Shown here: in pieces, positions 19,044-26,500 of the stretch
Layout of the letters: each line of letters begins with the position of its first letter
How positions within the stretch are numbered: the stretch's first letter is position 1
Assembly (NCBI GenBank): GCA_036939975.1
Contig: JALLPB010000228.1
Location: 1 to 28,802, forward strand
From: Cyclostephanos tholiformis
Lineage: Eukaryota > Bacillariophyta > Thalassiosirophyceae > Thalassiosirales > Thalassiosiraceae
Direction: 5' to 3'
Length of the DNA stretch: 28,802 bases
Made by a program: the position numbers and the translations under genes
The notes under the pieces: model-generated
Database searches by the model: none
The model's input: only the letters and a program-made list of their open reading frames with translations
What the model was told of the DNA's origin: nothing

Positions 19044-20115
19044 GTGTAACATTTTTTACATTTTGTTACATGTAACTAAGTCACACTAATGTTACAGACA
19101 GAGTGTTACCAGTAGATGTATGTTACAAGTAATAAAAAATGCTATCGGACTAAGAAAAAAAGGGCTCTCCTCGCCTAATACTCATTGCTCTCCTCCCCCA
19201 CCTCGTTCGTTGTCCTTGCTCACCATGCTTGCGTGGTCCATCTCACGGTGGCTCCCGTCCTCGACACGCCTCCTGACATTACACGTGCCGGGGCTAGGTG
19301 TCGTGCCCTGGCTGCTCGCAATCTCATAGAGCTCCACAGGCCAAGTCTTGGCAATCTTCTTCGTGGCCTTGCGCTGCTCAGCCAGCTGCAGCACCTTGAC
19401 CGATACAATAGGTAATTCTTGCACCCCCTGGAGTCCGTGATGGGGGCAACGATAAACGGCGTGCGATAGGGCATTGAGACTGTCTCCGGTGTGCCCATTC
19501 ATCTCTTCTTGAGGTGGATCTCCCGGGGTTTCCCCCAGAAGAGTCCATCCGTGTCCATCTTGAGCTTGTTGTGTGAGATGGATTGTGTCACCTTGTCAAA
19601 GGAGCGCACTCGGACGTGGGAGTCGGAGCACTTGCATCCCATGATGGAGTGGAGGTGCTCCATCGTGAAGAGGATTGTGTGGCCATCCTCCAACAGCATC
19701 ACATTGAATCCTCTCCTCTCGGGGAGTGCATCATTGACTTAGAGGGAGACAAGGCAATAATCCATTGGCCCCTCCGTGTCAAATGACACGGCATACTTGT
19801 CGTCGGTGCCGAAGCCATAGTCCTTCAACACTGAGCGGCAAGGAAGGGCCACCGAACGATAGTTGGCCTTGGTCTTGCCGGTTGTCATGGCGGTGGCTTT
19901 CTTGGAGGTGGTGGCAGCAACCATTGCCTTGGTGGTAGGCCTGTTGCTCATGGTGGGGATCTCATCTTGGGGGTCATCCTTGGGGGCCATGTCTTGGGGC
20001 TCATCTTCATCTTTGTCATTGCCTGCAATTAATACAACAATGAATGGCGGGGGGAGGGGGCAGTTAGTGACATGAGCCCTGAAGTTCACTGTAACTTGTG
20101 TAACCATTGTTACAC
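19044..20115. mobile_element. Putative small DNA element with GTGTAAC ends
   Basis: The left end at 19044 reads GTGTAACATTTTTTACATTT and the right end, read inward from 20115, starts GTGTAACAATGGTTACACAA. Both continue with GTTACA and similar words, about 33 bp with a few mismatches and one gap. Additional GTTAC words at 19066, 19091, 19106 and 19122 form subterminal repeats. A broken minus-strand gene fills the interior. No target duplication is seen. The family is unknown; this is inferred from the inverted ends only. Confidence 0.4.
19220..20107 (-). pseudogene. Broken gene of unknown function, probably element-encoded
   Basis: One minus-strand frame runs through a Lys/Thr-rich, Asp/Pro-rich linker (about 20022-19860), YGFGTDDKYAVSFDTEG, TAA at 19739-19741, VNDALPERRGF, MLLEDGHTILFTMEHLHSIM, SHVRVRSFDKVTQSI, GLFWGKPREIHLKKR, TGA at 19499-19501 and MGTPETVSMPYRTPFIV. 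Conservation-like sequence resumes directly after both stops, so they are nonsense changes. I recall similar hypothetical proteins multiplied in diatom genomes but cannot name a domain. A plausible splice acceptor (ATTAATTGCAG, exon from 20022) hints at a small upstream exon. The tail after about 19420 changes frame. Confidence 0.55.
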
Positions 20116-20156
20116 TTTAGGCATGCCTGACCCAAGGCCAGATATTAGGTGTNGCC

Positions 20157-20190
20157 AACCCTTAGCTAACCCTTAGCTAACCCTTAGTTA
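20157..20190. repeat. Three copies of an 11-bp telomere-like word
   Basis: AACCCTTAGCT is repeated twice exactly and once as AACCCTTAGTT. The one ambiguous base of the window (N at 20153) is four bases before it, so the assembly is uncertain here. It is too short to be a telomere. Confidence 0.8.
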
Positions 20191-20284
20191 CCTCTCTGAC
20201 GTCAATTGATATTAAGGCCGTAGTACTTAACTCCTTTTTGGGAACAACTGATCCTATTCATGTAAATCAAGCCTTTTGATCAAC

Positions 20285-21913
20285 ATGAAAGTCGGCCCTT
20301 CTAGACGCTCGACAAATGGCAGGTCATCGTTGGGAAAAATTGCCCAGTCCTCTTCCTGCGCTACTGACTTTGAATCTGCACGTTATCCGGGGACACCAGA
20401 CTCCAAATCCCGTGAACTTCGTCGAGCCGAATTTTTTCGCACATCTGTAGACAAGGTGCTCAAGTTCAAGTCGTCTCGGCGTCGCATACCGTTTTTTTTA
20501 TGGCTTGTATCCATGTCATTGTATTGCTGCATCATTTTCATGCGGACGGGTCATAATCATGATCGGGACTTGATAAAAAAATTCAACCGTAGACGACCTG
20601 TCATCCACCTCCAGGAGTCAATAAGGAATCATAAATCAAGAGCTCTGGGAAAGAATGAGACTTCAATGTCACCCCAAGAGGAAAAAGTTATGACGAAAAA
20701 ATTCTCTACCGAGAATGATGGTATTTATACTGGAGTAATTCATGATAAATTCCTGCGGCGACGTGTCGTTTACGAGAAGTCAAGCGTGTTACAATTTTCT
20801 GAATTAGTTCATGTTGTCGACACGCGTTTTATGCAACAACAGTCTACTCTGCTCGAATTAGGATTAGCTCGCCTTGCTTTATTTGAGGCATTTTGTCTTT
20901 CCAGCATGAAATTCCAGACGAATAAAAATTTCCTGTGGATCATCCGCGCGGATCCCGATTTGCATCCGTCAATAGTTGATAGGTTGCAAATACTGTTGGA
21001 AGGAAGACAGAATTTCATCCTCATTGGCAGTAATAATAATCCCGAAGGCTTTGGTAGACCAAAGCCCAAACTTCCCTTCAAAACTTTTCTGCGGTTCGAT
21101 AACACCAATGCTCCAGTGTGGAATGGCAATATATCGCTTGTAGAAGAAGCTTATGACCGTGCCGCGGCTGGTGGAGTGCTACTTGAAACGAGATTAGATT
21201 CAGATGACGGCTTGAACATTCATTTTATCGAAACTATACAAACAGAGGCGCGCAAACATTTGATGATTGATAACAGCAATGAATCATACGACCTCTGGCG
21301 ATTGTGGTGTATAGAGTCGAGGGTCGAATGGCATCCTCTCAATCCATATCCCGAAACACCCGAAATCAAAGCAGCCAATAAATCCTTTCCAGAAGGGTAC
21401 CTTATCTATTACACAGAGAAAGGCTGCTCCACACCTGGATTGACGTTTGGTTACGGACCTGGTGCGAGTAGAGAATCGTTAGGATTCGATCATCTGAGAC
21501 ACGATGAGATTTCTCAGAAAATTGGAACTTGCAATGAGACGAGTCATGGCATAGAAGTGAAATGCGTGTCACGTCTCTCAAAGCTCGCACCTGGTGCTGT
21601 CCGTGCGCGAACTACCACTTCAGCTGGCATGAGCAATGTAATCACTGGTCACAGCGACATTGATAAAAGAAATGGCTTCAAGCGCCTCACGAAGAACAAA
21701 CAATTCATCAAACAATTCACCAAGCAGGAATCTTTTTGGGCTGGTGTGACGAATTTATTGTCGGTGTCTATCGAGGACGTCAAATTCGCGCGTTCTATTG
21801 TTCTCGAACGAATGCAACTAATCGGCCAGGATAATTTGAAGGGGCAATGTACAGGGGGTCACAGTTGCAAAAATGCCACGCAGTCCATACTGGTAAAACT
21901 AACTGAAAAGTAA
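20285..21913 (+). CDS. Type II membrane glycosyltransferase, rhamnosyltransferase-like
   Basis: Single-exon, 542 residues from the ATG at 20285. A basic cytosolic tail (about 65 residues, ending SSRRR) is followed by one membrane segment at about residues 68-86 (IPFFLWLVSMSLYCCIIF) and a lumenal domain. This is the usual build of Golgi glycosyltransferases. The catalytic part matches the pattern of the putative rhamnosyltransferase family (Pfam Rhamno_transf type): VDTRFMQQQ, LARLALFEAFCLSSM, FLWIIRADPDLHP, and TRLDSDDGLN at about 302-311, the likely metal/nucleotide-sugar Asp cluster. N-glycosylation sites such as NETS and NKS fit a lumenal domain. Donor and acceptor sugars cannot be read from sequence. 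The frame is intact and CpG is retained, unlike the elements to its left. Confidence 0.85.
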   Translation: MKVGPSRRSTNGRSSLGKIAQSSSCATDFESARYPGTPDSKSRELRRAEFFRTSVDKVLKFKSSRRRIPFFLWLVSMSLYCCIIFMRTGHNHDRDLIKKFNRRRPVIHLQESIRNHKSRALGKNETSMSPQEEKVMTKKFSTENDGIYTGVIHDKFLRRRVVYEKSSVLQFSELVHVVDTRFMQQQSTLLELGLARLALFEAFCLSSMKFQTNKNFLWIIRADPDLHPSIVDRLQILLEGRQNFILIGSNNNPEGFGRPKPKLPFKTFLRFDNTNAPVWNGNISLVEEAYDRAAAGGVLLETRLDSDDGLNIHFIETIQTEARKHLMIDNSNESYDLWRLWCIESRVEWHPLNPYPETPEIKAANKSFPEGYLIYYTEKGCSTPGLTFGYGPGASRESLGFDHLRHDEISQKIGTCNETSHGIEVKCVSRLSKLAPGAVRARTTTSAGMSNVITGHSDIDKRNGFKRLTKNKQFIKQFTKQESFWAGVTNLLSVSIEDVKFARSIVLERMQLIGQDNLKGQCTGGHSCKNATQSILVKLTEK

Positions 21914-22005
21914 AATGCTTTGTTCACAGGGGTGTGTTCACAAACTGTTTGCTCGGTGCGACGTACGATGTAGAAAAGATGCATTTAGGAAAGTTGAAAA
22001 CTCTT

Positions 22006-23124
22006 TCACGTCGTCATTTCTGTGTTGTGACATAGTGTCATGCATGAATTCAATCCATTGAATAATATATCACGATCAACTTCATCAGATAATACGATTT
22101 CAGCCCTAACATTGCTATTGCACTCCAAAATCAACCCCTGCAAACCAGACATGCGCAATGGCATTAAGCTGTCAAGGTGAAGACTCACTGGAGACGTACC
22201 CGAAAAGTCCAGCTCATCAGGTTCAGCTGCCACAGGGGTAATTTGAAATGCGTGTGCATGTTCGACGTAAAAAAAAATACCGAGTTTGAACCCTCCTTCA
22301 AAACTATTACGTCGTTTCAAACTGGTCACGACCTCATCATTATGGGTTATATTCGCGAACACGTATAACCCTTGTCGTAGCATGGACACAAAGTCGTTGA
22401 CAAATTCTTTTGTTGGATCGAATGGACGATCGACGGATCCTTCAAAAGACGAACATCGACTTAGCGCCACTTTCACCGAGCTGAATGGCCGAAGCGACTC
22501 GGTAGTATTCGCAGGCTGTATCGTAGGATTTGATCCTGATGTTGCCAAAGTCGCCGAATAACCTCCACGAAAGGCCATAATAAAAACATTGATTAGTCCC
22601 TCGGCCAAACTTCCACCTTCCTCAATTAACAGCCAAGCAAATACCCCCAATCGACGCCAAAGCCATCTTCGCACACCTCGATGGGCCTCTTCGACTGCAT
22701 CGTCTACTTTAATCTCGTATTGATCAACCCAAGGATTCACTACTCGTTCATAAACGACCAACGCACCTTGATATTGCGGCAACGAAAGCCATAATATGGC
22801 AAGGATTTGGAAGATAGGGTGCAGAGTAAAATGTAATAACGGAGAAAGGATGGCGACGTAAAGATGTAGAATGAGCCAGTAGTTGCTCCATTGGTGGTAT
22901 GACTCCAAATCTCTACGAACCACGGCTATTTTCGGGGAGTCCGCAAAGAAAAAGCAAACGGCAATCAACGATATCGGTGAGCAGCTTGATTATGGATCAG
23001 GACCTCGCCCGACAAGAGGAACAGTAAAATCGATCTCGCCTTTAACACTCGACAACGCCGGTACGAAATATCCAAATATCAAAATCGTGGCTCTGTAGAA
23101 TATGGATGCCAAGAGGAGTAGCAT
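22006..23124 (-). CDS. REEP/HVA22 (TB2/DP1) family ER membrane-shaping protein
   Basis: Two exons, 23124-23040 and 22925-22006, giving 334 residues. The family forms hairpins in the tubular ER and bends membranes. Exon 1 supplies the first hydrophobic segment (MLLLLASIFYRATILIFGYF) and PALSSVK. Exon 2 continues with the hallmark SYHQWSNYWLILHLYVAILS, then ILAILWLSLPQYQGALVVYE and a helix VNPWVDQYEIKVDDAVEE. The C-terminal 200 residues are soluble, with no domain I recognise. The exons join in phase 1 as VK-A-VVRRDLES only if a GC-AG intron is used. An upstream in-frame Met (MLILLDSRPSS) could extend the N-terminus. A Copia element starts 126 bp upstream of the start codon, in divergent orientation. 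Confidence 0.85.
22926..23039 (-). other. GC-AG intron of the REEP/HVA22 gene
   Basis: The donor reads AAAG|GCGAGA and the acceptor AATAG|CCGTGG, 114 bases. Positions +3 to +5 (GAG) fit the donor consensus apart from C at +2. Splicing here is the only way I found to join the first membrane segment to the HVA22 core in frame; reading through gives TAA just inside. Confidence 0.7.
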
Positions 23125-23249
23125 CGGATCGGAGACGACGAGAATCCGCGGATAATAGGAAGCGTCTGGAATGGAGGAGGGCCGAGAGTCCAACAAAATT
23201 AACATCGTACCCTGCCTGGCGTTGCCTGTCCGTTGGAGTTGAAGGAATC

Positions 23250-23536
23250 TGTTGGGGACCAAGCGGGAATGGCGGGAACAAAAGATAACGATATTGACGT
23301 GGCGCACGCGGAGAGAAACAAGGCTCCTCTCCGATATGTTCTGGGGAGGCAATGGAGCCCAGGAGTATACCGTTCTCTACGGTTGTTAGGAAAATCAACC
23401 AGAGTAGCGTGGGAGAGAGCGTTTATCCCTCTTCCCACTTCTTTAAAATAATCTCCGATTACTAAGTTCCACTCGGGCATATTATGATCTCGTCCCTGGT
23501 GTCGTTGGGATCGATGATCTTGTAGTTGCATCAACA
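23250..23536 (+). repeat. 5' LTR of the Copia element
   Basis: 287 bp, starting TGTTGGGGACC and ending GCATCAACA, which gives the terminal inverted pentamer TGTTG/CAACA typical of LTR ends. The start is fixed by the match with 28706; the end is inferred from the CAACA. It carries an open frame to TAA at 23449-23451 that matches the polyprotein frame in the 3' LTR. Confidence 0.85.
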
Positions 23537-23585
23537 TTATTTTAAAGAAGCGGGTAATCCGGTAGCGATCCGAGTACGATTGACT

Positions 23586-26500
23586 ATGGCGGAAGAGCGA
23601 AAGCCAAAGGTGGAGGGGAAAAAGCCCCGCCGACCTGCTAAGCCTCAGAAGAAAGAGTTTACGTCTGGGATGGTCGGACTAGAAGATGATACTTTTGATA
23701 TCGGCCACCCAAAATATGCTGCGAAGTACGAGAGGTCAGTAGACGCTATTGCGCGCTATGTCCAACAGGAATACAGGTCGGGGGCAGACGTTGCTCGAGG
23801 GATGAAGGACCTGGTTGCCCCGACTGTGACCATGCCAACATATCCCGCCGACCCGAATGATCAAGAAAAAATCCAGATTTGGAAAGAAGAGTTACGCGAA
23901 AAGAGAACTCAAGCGATACAAGTTGAAGAGAGCACCAAGAGGGCCTATGCGCTTGTGATGGGCCAATGTTCCCCAGCCTTAGTGAGCAAGATTCGTGGGG
24001 CCGCATCCTACGCGACAGTGGACAGAGCCCAGGACGTGGTGGAACTACTACGCCTCATCAGGGGAATCTGCTGTGACTTTGGTGCGGGTCAGCAAAGCAC
24101 GTGGGCGCTCGAGCAAGCCAAGCACAAGGTTTCGGTATTCTATCAGCGACACGAGATGAGTAACACCGATTATATCCAATATTTCCAGGCACTCGTCGGC
24201 GTGGTGGAAACGTACGGAGGGGCATACGGCAACGAGCCGGGCCTCATCAACGCCCACCTTCTCGAACAGGGGGTACCACCGGGGCAACTAGACACTGCGA
24301 CGCCGCAGCAGCTGGCCACCGCGAGGGCGGCATGCCGTGAAGCCTACCTGGCATGCATGATCCTTCGGGGATCTGACAGTGCTAGGTACGGGGCCCTCAA
24401 GACGGAGCTGGCCAATGACATGACCAAGGGGCAGGACCACTACCCGAAGTCCATCGTAGAGGCCACCCGCCTCCTCAACGACTACAAACTCAACCCACGA
24501 GTTCAACGTGCCAGAGACGACCCCGGGGAAGGGTTAGCATTCGTACAGGATCGCGGGGGGAGACGAGGTGGACGCGGGAAGGGGAGTGACGGAGAAACCG
24601 AAGACGAGGGTAGCGGGCGTGACCCCAGCAACCCAAATTGCTGGCACTGCAATCAACCGGGTCATCGGATGAATAGATGCCCCGACCTGGCAGTCGAAGG
24701 AATCGACAATCTCAACGTCGATGAGTTCGATGGGGGCCATGGCCTCTTCAGCACCGGGGCAGCCAACGAGGAAGACCAGGAGGTACACGACACATCTGAG
24801 GTCGGATGCGAGTTCGCGCAACGAAGCCATCGGGCGTCGGGTGTACGGGGGATCCTACACCCCACCCATCTCTACATCGACACGTGTGCGAGCTACGCGA
24901 GCACGCCTTATCGTTCTCTGCTGGGGAACGTACACCGCGCCGCGCGTGGCCTCGTCGGACACAGCAACTGTGGATCGACCACGATGACGGAGACTGGAAA
25001 CCTGGGCAAGATCGAAGGGGTGTGGGTGAATCAAGGCGGCATTGCCAACATCGTGCCACTCGAGATGCTGTCGAAAATATGGAGAGTGACCTACGACTCA
25101 CAAGGAGGGATGAACGCGGGGCACTTCGTGGTCCACACCGATCAGGGGAACATCGTGGTGAAGAAAAATGACAAGGGTATGCCTTATATCGATCTCGCGG
25201 GGGTTGATGGGGAGGTGGCCCTAGACTTCGTTCAGACAGTCCGGGGAAACATGGAAGGGTTCACCCGCCGTGAAGTCGAGGAGGCCCGGGCTGCCCGGGA
25301 GGCCCAAGGGATGGTCGGGCACCCTACCGATCGGGACTTCCTAGGGATGGTACGTGCCCGCTACATCCTTAATTGCCCTGTGAACGATACAGCCGTAAAA
25401 AATGCTAACGAAATCTTTGGTCCGGACCTCGCAGGAGTGAGGGGAAGGACGGTACGTAGGCCCCCCGAGGCGGTGCGGACGGACTTTGTCCACGTGCCAC
25501 GGGCTATCGTAGAAAGATATCGGCTGGTTGTTCTCACAGTGGACGTTATGTTTGTAAACGGGGTACCATTCTTAGTTAGCCTGGCCAGGGGCCTTAATCT
25601 ATTAACGGCTGAATTTTTACCCACGCGCACGGCCAAATCTATCGCGTCAAGGATCGATCAGATAAGACATCTCTACGCGCGGGGGGGCTTCTCGATCGGA
25701 ACCGTGTTGGTGGACAACGAGTTTGAGAAACTTCGCCCTCTCGTGCCGGAACTACACCTGAACTCTACGGCAGCCAGTGAGCACGTCCCCGAGATAGAGA
25801 GGCGAATCCGGCTGATAAAGGAACGGGCCAGAGGCCTGCTGAACACCCTTCCTTTCAAACGCATGCCCCAAATCATCCTTATCGAGCTTATATACCACGT
25901 CGTGCTCTGGCTAAATGCGTTCCCCACAAAATCGGGGGTATCCGAGTCGCTCTCACCTCGGGAGATAGTCCTTAGGCACAGGCTGGACTTTAACAAGCAC
26001 TGTAGAGCTCCCTTCGGGTCGTACTGTGAGGTACACGATGAGCCAAACCCCACCAACAGTATGGTGTCCCGATCGACACCCGCCATCGTCCTTGGACCTA
26101 CAGGAAATCTCCAAGGGACCTATAAATTCTTCAGCCTGGCGACGGGCAAGAAGATCAAGCGGCGGCAGTTCACGCGGCTTCCGATGCCTGACTCCGTTAT
26201 AAAGAAGGTCGAGGGATTCGCGCGGGGTGAAGCCGCGCCAGGAAGATTGGATTTTTCGGACAGGAGTGGCATCCTGTTCGAGTGGAATCACGAAATCGAC
26301 GAGGCTCCAGAGGGGCTCATCCAGGAGGACGTTGTCCCCTATCCCTCGCTGGCGGCCGAGTTCCCAGGAGTGACAGTTGGACAGCAAGCGGGAGTCGCAA
26401 CCATCGAGGATGAGATAATACCTCATGGGGAGCTGGAGGACGCTGCGGCGGCAAATGCCGGCCTGGATCCGGCCGAACGTACAGGAGTGAGCGACCGAAC

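Noticed and set aside
20157..20190. Telomeric repeat
   Set aside because: Only three 11-bp units, interstitial and next to an ambiguous base; the unit is not a known telomere sequence.
23537..23585. A standard tRNA primer-binding site after the 5' LTR
   Set aside because: No TGG-starting tRNA complement is visible at the LTR border. GGTAGCGATCCGAG at about 23560 is only faintly similar, so I did not annotate it.
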